Origin: Bacillota bacterium
GTDB taxonomy: Bacteria; Bacillota; Clostridia; Saccharofermentanales; DTU023
Direction: 5' to 3'
DNA: 64,000 nt
Assembly: GCA_023389255.1 (NCBI GenBank)
Contig: JAEWER010000028.1
Coordinates: forward strand, 61,565 to 125,564
The position numbers were made by a program, and so were the translations under genes. Shown one piece after another: positions 1-7,501 of this stretch. Below the pieces are notes generated by a model. The model searched no databases and was not told the DNA's origin. It worked only from the letters and a program-made list of their open reading frames with translations. Numbering within the stretch: position 1 is the first letter of the stretch; each line of letters starts with the position of its first letter.

Positions 1-165
1 CCTGGTGATGGCGATTTGGACTTCAAGCCTGTGTTTGAGGTGCTAGAAAAGAATAATTACAGTGGTTGGATGATTGTAGAAGCAGAGCAAGATCCAGCCA
101 AAGCGAATCCTTTTGAATACGCAGTAAAAGCGCGCAAGTTCATCCGCGAAAATACTGGTTTATAA
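1..165 (+). CDS. iolE: Inosose dehydratase IolE, C-terminal fragment
   Basis: The window opens inside a plus-strand gene and only the last 54 codons are visible. The end has the pattern PGDGDLDF, then SGWMIVEAEQDP and AKANPFEYA, which I recognise as the C-terminal end of IolE, the 2-keto-myo-inositol dehydratase of the xylose-isomerase-like TIM-barrel family. In the known pathway it removes water from scyllo-inosose in the cytoplasm. The lacI-type gene starts 11 bases after its stop, so the two are probably co-transcribed, and iolB lies further down the same gene string. Only the tail is present, so the call rests on a short stretch. A related sugar-phosphate isomerase/epimerase is the alternative. 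Confidence 0.8.
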   Translation, partial: PGDGDLDFKPVFEVLEKNNYSGWMIVEAEQDPAKANPFEYAVKARKFIRENTGL

Positions 166-176
166 CACAGGTCATT

Positions 177-1244
177 ATGGTCACGATTAAAGACATTGCC
201 GAAAAAGCTGGTGTTTCTTACTCAACAGTTTCTCGTTCGTTGAACGATTATGCAGGAACTAATGATGAAACTAAGAAACGCATTAAAGAGTTAGCTAAGC
301 AAATGGGCTACGAGCCTAACGATATCGCACGTTCTTTGGTGACCAGAAGATCAAATACTGTTGGTTTTGTTTTACCCGATATTGCGAATCCTTTCTTTGC
401 TGATATTTTGTCTGCCATCAATGAGATAGCAGAAATGCATGGATTTAACACTCTGGTTTGTAGTACGGGATGGAATGCTGATAAAGAATTACAAGCCCTA
501 AAAATGCTCTCGTCTAAGCGGGTGGATGGCATAGTTTTATACCCCGCCCGCTTGATCGAGGACGATCGCTTAGAAGTGATCAAACCTCCGGTCATAGTGA
601 TGGGCAGACCGTATGATCCAGAAAAGAATAGGATCAAATGTGTGGAAGTAGATAATGATAAAGGCGCACGTTTAGCTATAGATCATTTGGTGGCCAGTGG
701 CTACAGCAGAATAGCTTATTTAGGTGGACCGAATCATTCTCTTTCCAACATTATTCGCAAACAAGCTTTTGCAGATGAGCTAATCAAAAAGCAGTTCGCT
801 TGTAACGAAGAGTGGATTAGCGACGGAGAATACACCATTGATAGTGGTTGTGAGCGTGCTAGAACGTTGCTTAAGCAGACTTCTAAAAACGCAAAACAAC
901 TACCAGATGCGCTACTCTGTGCCAACGATATGATCGCTTTGGGAGCGATGCAAGCAGTTGAAGAACTAGGGTTTAAGTTAGGCAAAGATATCGCAGTGAT
1001 GGGTTTTGATGATGTTCAATATGCTTCTTTACCTCAGATACAGCTCTCTACTATCAGCATCCCACGTTTTGAATTAGGACGTATCTCTATGCAGATGCTG
1101 ATAGAGGCGATAGAACAGCAACCAATAGATAAAGCAGGACGTACCAACAATTCTAAGTACAATCTTGCGTTACAACAGGAAGTCAAAGGTTATAGAGTTT
1201 TGCTCTATCCAGAATTAATCGTACGTAAAACAACAGTAAAGTAG
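177..1244 (+). CDS. LacI/GalR-family transcriptional regulator
   Basis: A 355-residue cytoplasmic regulator of normal LacI-family length. Residues 3-22 form the helix-turn-helix (TIKDIAEKAGVSYSTVSRSL), residues about 45-58 the hinge helix, and the remainder a periplasmic-binding-protein-like sensor domain that starts with NTVGFVLPDIANPFF. The family normally acts as a ligand-released repressor of sugar-catabolic operons. The gene lies inside the iolE-larA-gap-pgk-tkt-iolB string, only 9 bases ahead of the next gene, so it most likely controls that operon and itself. The ligand cannot be read from the sequence; an inositol-derived or triose-related compound is an inference. No clear LacI operator with a central CG was found within the visible part of the operon. 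Confidence 0.93.
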   Translation: MVTIKDIAEKAGVSYSTVSRSLNDYAGTNDETKKRIKELAKQMGYEPNDIARSLVTRRSNTVGFVLPDIANPFFADILSAINEIAEMHGFNTLVCSTGWNADKELQALKMLSSKRVDGIVLYPARLIEDDRLEVIKPPVIVMGRPYDPEKNRIKCVEVDNDKGARLAIDHLVASGYSRIAYLGGPNHSLSNIIRKQAFADELIKKQFACNEEWISDGEYTIDSGCERARTLLKQTSKNAKQLPDALLCANDMIALGAMQAVEELGFKLGKDIAVMGFDDVQYASLPQIQLSTISIPRFELGRISMQMLIEAIEQQPIDKAGRTNNSKYNLALQQEVKGYRVLLYPELIVRKTTVK

Positions 1245-1253
1245 GTATTTAGA

Positions 1254-2516
1254 GTGCAATACACAGTAGCCATAGGAGAAAGAAAGCAGTCTGTCGAAAT
1301 TCCTGAAGAATTAGTTTTGGCAGTTCTGGAGCAAAATGAGGTTCAGGTTGAACTCACTGGAGCTGATGCTGTAAGCCAAGCTATCAACAACCCTATAGGT
1401 AGTCCTAAACTGGAAGAAATCATCAAACCGGGTGAGAAGATTGCCATCATTACTTCAGATTTGACTAGACCGATACCTTCATACATCGTGTTGCCACCAT
1501 TACTTGAGCGATTACGCAAAATTGGTTGTGCTAATGAAGACATAGTTATTGTGTTTGCTTTAGGATCACACCGTAAGCAGACTGAAGCAGAGATGCGTAA
1601 ATTGGTAGGGGACCAAGTTTACGATAATTATCGCTGTGAGGATGGAGATATCGATGATGTGGTGCACATGGGCACTACAAGTAGTGGCACACCAGTTGAT
1701 GTTTGTCGCACGGTTGCCGAAGCTGATCGCAGAATTTGTTTGGGCAATATTGAATACCACTACTTTGCTGGTTACAGTGGAGGTGCAAAGGCGATTATGC
1801 CTGGTGTTTCCACCAGAGCTGCGATTCAAGCTAATCACAGCATGATGGTTAGAGATACTGCAACTACTGGTAATGTTGATCACAACCCTGTACGTGATGA
1901 TTTAGAAGAAGCGATCAACTATTGTCCTATAGATTTTATTGTCAATGTGGTTCTCGATGAACACAAAAAAATTATTCATGCCGTGGCTGGTCACTTTATC
2001 ACTGCTCATCGTAGCGGTTGTAAGTTCCTGGATAGCCTTTATCTCAAACCTATTGCTAAACGTGCAGATATTGTTATCTGTTCACAAGGTGGCAAACCGA
2101 AAGATTTGAATTTGTATCAAACACAAAAGGCACTGGACAATGCTAAAAATGCGGTGCGTGACGGAGGCATCATAATTTTGGTGGGTTCTTGTCAGGAAGG
2201 ATTAGGCGAAGGAGTTTTTGAACGTTGGATGTTGGAACATGATGAATCGTCCAGCATGATCAGTGATATTCAAAAACACTTTGAGCTAGGAGGGCATAAA
2301 GCCGCCGCGATTGCGATGGTATTACAACGTGCTCGTATTTTCTTAGTTTCAGATATGGAGCATGAATTTGTCAGACGAATTTTTATGACTCCGTTCAACA
2401 CAGTCCAAGAAGCCTATGATCAGGCGAAAAAAGAGCTAGGAGAGCAAAGTGAAGTCATTATCATGCCGTATGGAGGTTCGACATTACCGCGCTGCCTAGC
2501 TGACAAAGATAAATAA
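1254..2516 (+). CDS. LarA-family nickel-pincer 2-hydroxyacid racemase/epimerase
   Basis: This 420-residue protein has a GTG start 9 bases after lacI and matches the LarA (DUF2088) family in length and motifs. LarA enzymes invert the hydroxyl-bearing carbon of 2-hydroxy acids with a Ni pincer nucleotide covalently bound to a lysine. The key residues can be seen: R72 in SDLTRPIP, H106 in ALGSHRKQ, H169 in NIEYHYFAGYSGGAK, the cofactor-binding K179 in the same motif and H195 in QANHSM. The family is now known to include lactate, malate, phenyllactate and gluconate-type enzymes, so lactate racemase is only one option. The operon holds inositol, transketolase and malic-enzyme genes, which makes a polyhydroxy acid or malate a reasonable guess. 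The cofactor genes larB, larC and larE are not in this window. Confidence 0.88.
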   Translation: MQYTVAIGERKQSVEIPEELVLAVLEQNEVQVELTGADAVSQAINNPIGSPKLEEIIKPGEKIAIITSDLTRPIPSYIVLPPLLERLRKIGCANEDIVIVFALGSHRKQTEAEMRKLVGDQVYDNYRCEDGDIDDVVHMGTTSSGTPVDVCRTVAEADRRICLGNIEYHYFAGYSGGAKAIMPGVSTRAAIQANHSMMVRDTATTGNVDHNPVRDDLEEAINYCPIDFIVNVVLDEHKKIIHAVAGHFITAHRSGCKFLDSLYLKPIAKRADIVICSQGGKPKDLNLYQTQKALDNAKNAVRDGGIIILVGSCQEGLGEGVFERWMLEHDESSSMISDIQKHFELGGHKAAAIAMVLQRARIFLVSDMEHEFVRRIFMTPFNTVQEAYDQAKKELGEQSEVIIMPYGGSTLPRCLADKDK

Positions 2517-2550
2517 TGAGCTCAGCTCAAGTGATATGTAGGAGGTTCAC

Positions 2551-3585
2551 ATGTCAAAGGTAAAAGTAGGTGTAGCAGGTTATGGTGTCATTGGCCAAAG
2601 ATTGGCTGATGGCGTTGCTCGTCAACAAGATATGGAATTAGTTGGTATTGCAGATATTGCTCCCACTTTATCCATTCGCGCTTTACATGAAAAAGGCATG
2701 CCTTATGATCTATATTTGGTCGATGGCGCTAAAAAAGAGGATTTTGAGAAATACGGCATCCCCACTAAAGGAAGTTTCGAAGATTTGGTCAACCAAGTTG
2801 ATATCATGCTAGATTCTTCACCTGGTGGTGTTGGTATCAAAAATAAAGAGTTGTATGAACGCCTAGGCAAGAAAGCCATCTTCCAAGGTGGCGAATGCAA
2901 TGAGGTAGCAGATGTCTTCTTCCACGGCTATGCTAACTTTGAGAAAGGTTTAGATCAAAAATATCTGAAGCTGACTTCTTGTAATACCACTGGTCTGATT
3001 CGTTCAGTGGATTGCTTAGATCGTGCTTATGGTATTAGCAATGTAGCTATCACCATTGTTCGACGTGTAGCCGATCCTGGCGATTACCACCGTGGATTAA
3101 CCAATGCTTTGCGCATTGACAAGGCTCCCAGCCATCAAGCAGTAGACTTGATGACTATCATGCCTCATGTAGAAGCAACAGGTATCTTAATCCATACACC
3201 TGTCACCCATGGTCATATCATTACAGTCGTAGCTAAAGGTAAAGAAAAAATTACCAAAGAGATGGCTTTAGAGGCTTTTGCTAAACACGATCGTATTCGT
3301 TTGGTTTCAATCGATGAAGGCTTCTTAGGTAACGCATCTCTATTCCGCTATGCTCGTGATTTAGGTAATCCTCGTGGCGATATGTATGAAATCGCTATCT
3401 GGAAAGATTCAATTGTTGAAACAGGCGATGGTATCATGTACGCCATCAATATTCCTCAAGAAGCAGTTACTATTCCTGAAACTATGGACGCAATTCGCGC
3501 AGCCACTGGTATGCAAAATTCCCGTGAAGAAGGAACTGCTAAAACCAATGAATATTTAGGTTTAGGAAAATGGAAAAACAAATAA
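2551..3585 (+). CDS. Type II (archaeal-type) glyceraldehyde-3-phosphate dehydrogenase
   Basis: The 344-residue protein converts glyceraldehyde-3-phosphate to 1,3-bisphosphoglycerate. It follows the archaeal type II pattern, not the bacterial GapA pattern: a Rossmann start VGVAGYGVIGQRLADGV with G10, G12 and G15, then DSSPGGVGIKN, AIFQGGE, the catalytic motif SCNTTGL with C144, and ARDLGNPRGDMYEIAIW near the end. H220 or H222 in TPVTHGHIITV is the likely catalytic histidine. The bacterial active-site motif SCTTNCL is absent. Cofactor choice (NAD or NADP) cannot be fixed; archaeal relatives often use both. The start has a strong GGAGG site. The last 16 bases overlap the downstream kinase, which catalyses the next step. 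Confidence 0.93.
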   Translation: MSKVKVGVAGYGVIGQRLADGVARQQDMELVGIADIAPTLSIRALHEKGMPYDLYLVDGAKKEDFEKYGIPTKGSFEDLVNQVDIMLDSSPGGVGIKNKELYERLGKKAIFQGGECNEVADVFFHGYANFEKGLDQKYLKLTSCNTTGLIRSVDCLDRAYGISNVAITIVRRVADPGDYHRGLTNALRIDKAPSHQAVDLMTIMPHVEATGILIHTPVTHGHIITVVAKGKEKITKEMALEAFAKHDRIRLVSIDEGFLGNASLFRYARDLGNPRGDMYEIAIWKDSIVETGDGIMYAINIPQEAVTIPETMDAIRAATGMQNSREEGTAKTNEYLGLGKWKNK

Positions 3586-4805
3586 AGTCTTATAAAGAAT
3601 TTTCTTATGCTGGGCGCAGAGTTCTTCTGCGTCTAGATATTAATTCTCCTTTAGATCCTAAGACCAAGCAAATTACCGATACTACTCGTATCGATAAAAG
3701 TTTGTCCACAGTTAATTACCTGCTGGAACAAGGAGCTAAAGTAGCTATCATTGCGCACCAAGGCGATACTTTGGACTATCAGAATTTATATCCATTAGCC
3801 GAGCACGCCAAGATTCTAAGCGAAAAGACTGGTCGCAAAGTAGACTATATCGATGATGTATGTGGACCAGCTGCCATTGCTAAGATCAAGGAACTCTCAG
3901 ATGGTGAGGCGATTATTTTAGGCAATTTGCGCTACTTAGCCGAAGAAATTTCTACTTTTGAAACAGTGGTTAAGTTGACTCCGCAAGAGATGACTAAAAC
4001 TTGGCTAATTCGTAGCTTAAGCGAGCACTTTGATTACTATGTCAATGATGCCTTTTCCGCTGCGCATCGTGCTTGTCCCTCGATGGTTGCTTTCCAAGAA
4101 GTGTTACCATCGGCTGCTGGTGAATTATTCTTTGCTGAATATTCAGCGCTCAACAACGTGCTCAAACAGCCACAACATCCATCGGTATTTGTGCTCGGGG
4201 GCGCCAAAATTTCTGATGCCTTTGGCATGATGGAACAGGTTCTAGTTAACGGTACTGCCGATAAAATTTTAACAACTGGCGTTACTGGCGTAGTGTTTCT
4301 GTTAGCTCAAGGTAAGAGCATTGGTAGTAAGTATGAGCAGTGGTTGCGAGATCGTAAGTTGTTGGACTTTGTTGAACCGGCAAAACGTTATTTGGAAGAA
4401 TATGCCGGTAAAATCGAGGCTCCAGTCGACTTAGCGTACGCACAAAATGATGAAAGAAAAGAGTTAGATATTGCCCAACTACCCATGGACGATGCAATGT
4501 TCCTGGATATAGGCAGTGCTACAATAGAAAAGTATCAAGAGATTATTCAATCGGCGGCAACATTGTTTGTCAATGGCCCTGCTGGTGTCTACGAAGATCC
4601 GTTATTTGTTAAAGGTACAGAAGCTCTCTGGCAAGCTATCGCAAAAGCGCCAGGACACTCTGTTATCGGTGGCGGAGATACCGTACAAGCTGCAGGCAAG
4701 TTTATTGATCTGACTGACATAGGTTATGTCTGTACAGCGGGCGGTGCCATGGTCAGATTTATGACAGGCAAAAAACTTCCTCTGATTGAAGCGATGGAGA
4801 AATAA
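3570..4805 (+). CDS. pgk: Phosphoglycerate kinase, archaeal-type
   Basis: A 411-residue kinase moving phosphate between 1,3-bisphosphoglycerate and ADP. Visible motifs are RLDINSPLDP (21-30), TTRIDKS, the AHQGD loop (62-66), VNDAFSAAHR (158-167), LGGAKISD (209-216), NGPAGVYED (335-343) and GGGDTVQAAGKF (367-378). RLDINSPLDP and the AHQ loop are typical of archaeal PGK; bacterial PGK has RVDFNVPL and a SHLGRP loop. The gene begins inside the end of the type II GAPDH and stops at a TAATG junction with transketolase, so the products are probably made together. The adjacent GAPDH is archaeal-type as well, which points to joint inheritance of the pair. Confidence 0.93.
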   Translation: MEKQIKSYKEFSYAGRRVLLRLDINSPLDPKTKQITDTTRIDKSLSTVNYLLEQGAKVAIIAHQGDTLDYQNLYPLAEHAKILSEKTGRKVDYIDDVCGPAAIAKIKELSDGEAIILGNLRYLAEEISTFETVVKLTPQEMTKTWLIRSLSEHFDYYVNDAFSAAHRACPSMVAFQEVLPSAAGELFFAEYSALNNVLKQPQHPSVFVLGGAKISDAFGMMEQVLVNGTADKILTTGVTGVVFLLAQGKSIGSKYEQWLRDRKLLDFVEPAKRYLEEYAGKIEAPVDLAYAQNDERKELDIAQLPMDDAMFLDIGSATIEKYQEIIQSAATLFVNGPAGVYEDPLFVKGTEALWQAIAKAPGHSVIGGGDTVQAAGKFIDLTDIGYVCTAGGAMVRFMTGKKLPLIEAMEK

Positions 4806-5656
4806 TGATGGATAAATCACAGAAATTTTCATTAGAAAAATTTGCTGCTGAGATTCGTCTGCACACCACTAAAGAAGTTGTAAAACGTGGCTTTGGCCAC
4901 TTAGGCGGATCTCTTTCAGTAGTTGATGCTTTGGCTGTTTTATACGGCAAGCAACTAAAATGCGATCCCAAGAATCCTAAAGATCCTGATCGTGATTATT
5001 TAGTGATGAGCAAAGGTCATGCGGGTCCCGCAGTTTATGCAACACTGGCTCTCAAAGGCTTTTTCCCCATTGAAGAGCTGGAAACTTTGAACCAACCAGG
5101 CACAAATTTGCCCAGCCATTGTGACCGCAATAAGACAATCGGTGTAGATGCTACCACTGGTTCCTTAGGACAAGGTTCATCTCAAGCCTGTGGTATCGCT
5201 TTAGGCAACAAATTAGCTGGCAGACAAAATTATACCTATCTGTTCACCGGTGATGGTGAGAGTAACGAAGGACAAATTTGGGAAGCCGCCTTGTTTGCCA
5301 GTCAACAAAAACTGGATCATCTGATTTGGTTTGTTGATTACAACCGTAAGCAACTTGATGGTGCTACCGATGAAGTCATGAGTATGGGTTCCATTGTTGA
5401 TAAGTTTAAAGCTTTTGGATTTCATGCTGTGGAAGTAGATGGACACGATGTTTGCGCAATTGATGATGCCATCGAGCAAGCTAAACAAGTTAAGGATCAA
5501 CCTTCTTGCATCGTCTTGAACACCATTAAGGGTAAGGGTTTAGACGAACTAGAGAAGATGGCATTGAATCACCATATCGCCATCGATGAAGCTTTCGGCA
5601 AATCATCAGTGGCATTCTTTGAGGAAGCTTTAGCCACAATGAAGGAGGAAGCCTAA
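4805..5656 (+). CDS. Transketolase, N-terminal (ThDP pyrophosphate-binding) subunit
   Basis: This is the first half of a split transketolase, 283 residues, starting at the last base of the pgk stop codon. Conserved stretches are RGFGHLGGSLS (28-37), MSKGHAGPAVY (68-78), GSLGQGSSQACGIALG (119-134) and the thiamine-diphosphate motif GDGESNEGQ (149-157) ending with N180. Transketolase moves two-carbon units between pentose, tetrose, triose and hexose phosphates, using Mg and thiamine diphosphate. Split forms are common in archaea and many anaerobes. The protein needs the partner gene directly downstream. Start: ATG 4805 follows GGAG at five bases; ATG 4808 is equally possible and changes one residue. 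Confidence 0.94.
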   Translation: MMDKSQKFSLEKFAAEIRLHTTKEVVKRGFGHLGGSLSVVDALAVLYGKQLKCDPKNPKDPDRDYLVMSKGHAGPAVYATLALKGFFPIEELETLNQPGTNLPSHCDRNKTIGVDATTGSLGQGSSQACGIALGNKLAGRQNYTYLFTGDGESNEGQIWEAALFASQQKLDHLIWFVDYNRKQLDGATDEVMSMGSIVDKFKAFGFHAVEVDGHDVCAIDDAIEQAKQVKDQPSCIVLNTIKGKGLDELEKMALNHHIAIDEAFGKSSVAFFEEALATMKEEA

Positions 5657-6630
5657 TGTTTAAAGTTATCTACGATGGTACTGCCGAGCAGAAGGCACAC
5701 AAGAATGTATACGCTGATACAATTGAGCAATTAGCCAGTGAAGATAAAGATGTAATTTATCTGGATGCTGATTTGATGAATTCAGCTGGTACTTATAAAT
5801 TCTGGAAAGAGCATCCCGACCAAGCCATTAACTGTGGTATTGCGGAAGCAAATATGATGGGCGTAGCTGCTGGCTTATCTTTAGTTGGCAGAAAACCATA
5901 TGTACATACTTTTGGACCTTTTGCGTCACGCAGATGTTATGATCAAACTTTTTTAAGTGTTGGTTATTCCAAAAACAGTGTGCGTATTTTTGGTTCTGAT
6001 CCTGGTGTGGCTGCAGCTTTCAATGGTGGTACGCATATGCCTTTTGAAGATATGGCGCTGATGCGTGCAATTCCAGAGTCACATGTTTTTGATTTGGCAG
6101 ATGGCGTGCAATTTGCTTGGACTTTACGTGCAGTCAAAGACTTATCTGGCGTAGTCTACATGCGTAGTACCCGCAAGAATTACAAAAAGATCTATGCAGA
6201 GGATTCAACTTTCGAGATTGGTAAAGGCAATGTCCTCCGTGAAGGTACCGATTTAACAATCATTGCTTGTGGCTTGATGGTTGGTGAAGCGATGGAAGCA
6301 GCTGAGATGCTAGAAAAGGAAGGTATTTCAGCACGTGTTGTTGATATGTTTACAGTAAAACCCTTAGATGCAGAATTAGTTTGCGAATCTGCCAAGAAAA
6401 CGGGTTGTATTGTTACAGCTGAAAATCACAATATTATCGGCGGTCTAGGCGAAGCTGTTGCTTCTGCTTTGGCTGGTGGTTGCAAAGCATGTCGTGGTGT
6501 AGCCTTTAAGAAGCATGGTGTTACCGATCGTTTTGGTGAAGTTGGACCTGTTGACTACCTGCAAGAAGTTTATGGCTTAACGGCAAAAGCGTTAGTAGAA
6601 ACATGTAAACAAGCATTAGCTGAAAAGTAG
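5656..6630 (+). CDS. Transketolase, C-terminal (pyrimidine-binding) subunit
   Basis: The second half of the split transketolase, 324 residues, joined to the first by a TAATG overlap and preceded by AAGGAGG. It carries the pyrimidine-binding domain with INCGIAEANMMGVAAGL, in which E64 should activate the thiamine ring, followed by VHTFGPFASRRCYDQ, and then the C-terminal transketolase domain with TIIACGLMVGEAMEAAEML and TAENHNIIGGLGEAV. A strong hairpin terminator begins two bases after the stop codon. The combined length of both subunits (about 607 residues) is close to that of one-chain transketolase of the compact type. Confidence 0.94.
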   Translation: MFKVIYDGTAEQKAHKNVYADTIEQLASEDKDVIYLDADLMNSAGTYKFWKEHPDQAINCGIAEANMMGVAAGLSLVGRKPYVHTFGPFASRRCYDQTFLSVGYSKNSVRIFGSDPGVAAAFNGGTHMPFEDMALMRAIPESHVFDLADGVQFAWTLRAVKDLSGVVYMRSTRKNYKKIYAEDSTFEIGKGNVLREGTDLTIIACGLMVGEAMEAAEMLEKEGISARVVDMFTVKPLDAELVCESAKKTGCIVTAENHNIIGGLGEAVASALAGGCKACRGVAFKKHGVTDRFGEVGPVDYLQEVYGLTAKALVETCKQALAEK

Positions 6631-6631
6631 T

Positions 6632-6659
6632 GCCGAGCGAGCTTCGCTCGGCTTTTTTT
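6632..6659 (+). terminator. Rho-independent terminator between tkt and iolB
   Basis: A perfect 9-bp GC-rich stem (6632-6640 with 6644-6652), a 3-base loop and seven T bases follow the transketolase stop at once. The iolB start codon lies only 10 bases beyond the T run, which leaves no room for a separate promoter. It should reduce, not abolish, transcription into iolB and the malic enzyme gene. Confidence 0.85.
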
Positions 6660-6668
6660 GAGGGAATT

Positions 6669-7469
6669 ATGTATATCGAAAAAGAGCTACATCCTGGCTA
6701 TAACGAATATTTAAGTTTGGATGTTGAAAACGGATATGGTAGCTGGATGGATGTCGGTTTGCTCATCTTGCAAGCTGGTGACAGCTACACTTTTGCTGAA
6801 ACAGAAAAAGAAGTTTCTTGGATTTTAATGCAAGGCAAGGCTGTTGCTGAATTCGATGGACAAAATGTAGAGATGGATCGTCCCAATCCCTTTGCATACA
6901 ATCCATGGTGTTTATTGATGTCTAAGAATCATAGCTGCACTGTAACTGCAATATCAGACTGTGAATTCTACGTACAAAAATCCTATAACGACAAGGAATA
7001 TGCAACGCATCTTTATACTGATCAGGAAACTGATACTTGGCATCGTGGAGATAAAGGTGAATTAGGAGACTGCATTCGTCGTGATGTCAGAACTTGTTAT
7101 GACTATGAGACTAGACCCGACTCCAACATGGTCTTGGGTGAAGTGGTAAATTTACCAGGCAAATGGTCAAGTTATCCGCCCCACAATCATCCACAACCAG
7201 AAGTATATTTCTATTTCTTTGAAAAGGAGCAAGGTTTTGGTGCAGGGTGGGCAGATAATCGTCCATATGAATTGCATCATCATGGGTGTTTAGTGATTAC
7301 TGATGAAGTTACACACTCACAAGTTATGGCGCCAGGTTATGCTTGTTGTTATACCTGGGGTATTCGTCATCTACCAGGTAATCCTTGGGAAAAAACAAGA
7401 ATAGATGATCCTAAACACGAATGGCTTTTAGCAGAAAATCCTCAATACTGGGATCAACCTAAACAATAG
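6669..7469 (+). CDS. iolB: 5-deoxy-glucuronate isomerase IolB
   Basis: A 266-residue bicupin that isomerises 5-deoxy-D-glucuronate to 2-deoxy-5-keto-gluconate in myo-inositol breakdown. Likely metal ligands H172 and H174 (PPHNHPQPE), E178 and H234 (GIRHLPG) match the KduI/IolB pattern, and the length matches known IolB proteins (about 270). An upstream in-frame GTG at 6630 would start inside the terminator hairpin and add 13 residues with no family likeness, so ATG 6669, with GAGGG four bases before it, is preferred. Its presence with iolE shows that this operon degrades inositol; the other iol genes probably lie upstream of the window. Confidence 0.92.
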   Translation: MYIEKELHPGYNEYLSLDVENGYGSWMDVGLLILQAGDSYTFAETEKEVSWILMQGKAVAEFDGQNVEMDRPNPFAYNPWCLLMSKNHSCTVTAISDCEFYVQKSYNDKEYATHLYTDQETDTWHRGDKGELGDCIRRDVRTCYDYETRPDSNMVLGEVVNLPGKWSSYPPHNHPQPEVYFYFFEKEQGFGAGWADNRPYELHHHGCLVITDEVTHSQVMAPGYACCYTWGIRHLPGNPWEKTRIDDPKHEWLLAENPQYWDQPKQ

Positions 7470-7475
7470 AATCAT

Positions 7476-7487
7476 GTGCAATTGCAC
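7476..7487. promoter_or_regulatory. Perfect 12-base palindrome ahead of the malic enzyme gene
   Basis: GTGCAATTGCAC is a perfect palindrome lying 14 bases before the malic enzyme start. It could be a regulator site or a small RNA hairpin. No second copy was noticed elsewhere in the window, so the role is open. Confidence 0.35.
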
Positions 7488-7501
7488 TGAAAGGTAAATT
7501 T

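Noticed and set aside
6630..6668. GTG start for iolB 13 codons upstream
   Set aside because: It would translate the terminator hairpin and adds residues absent from IolB proteins; ATG 6669 has a ribosome site.
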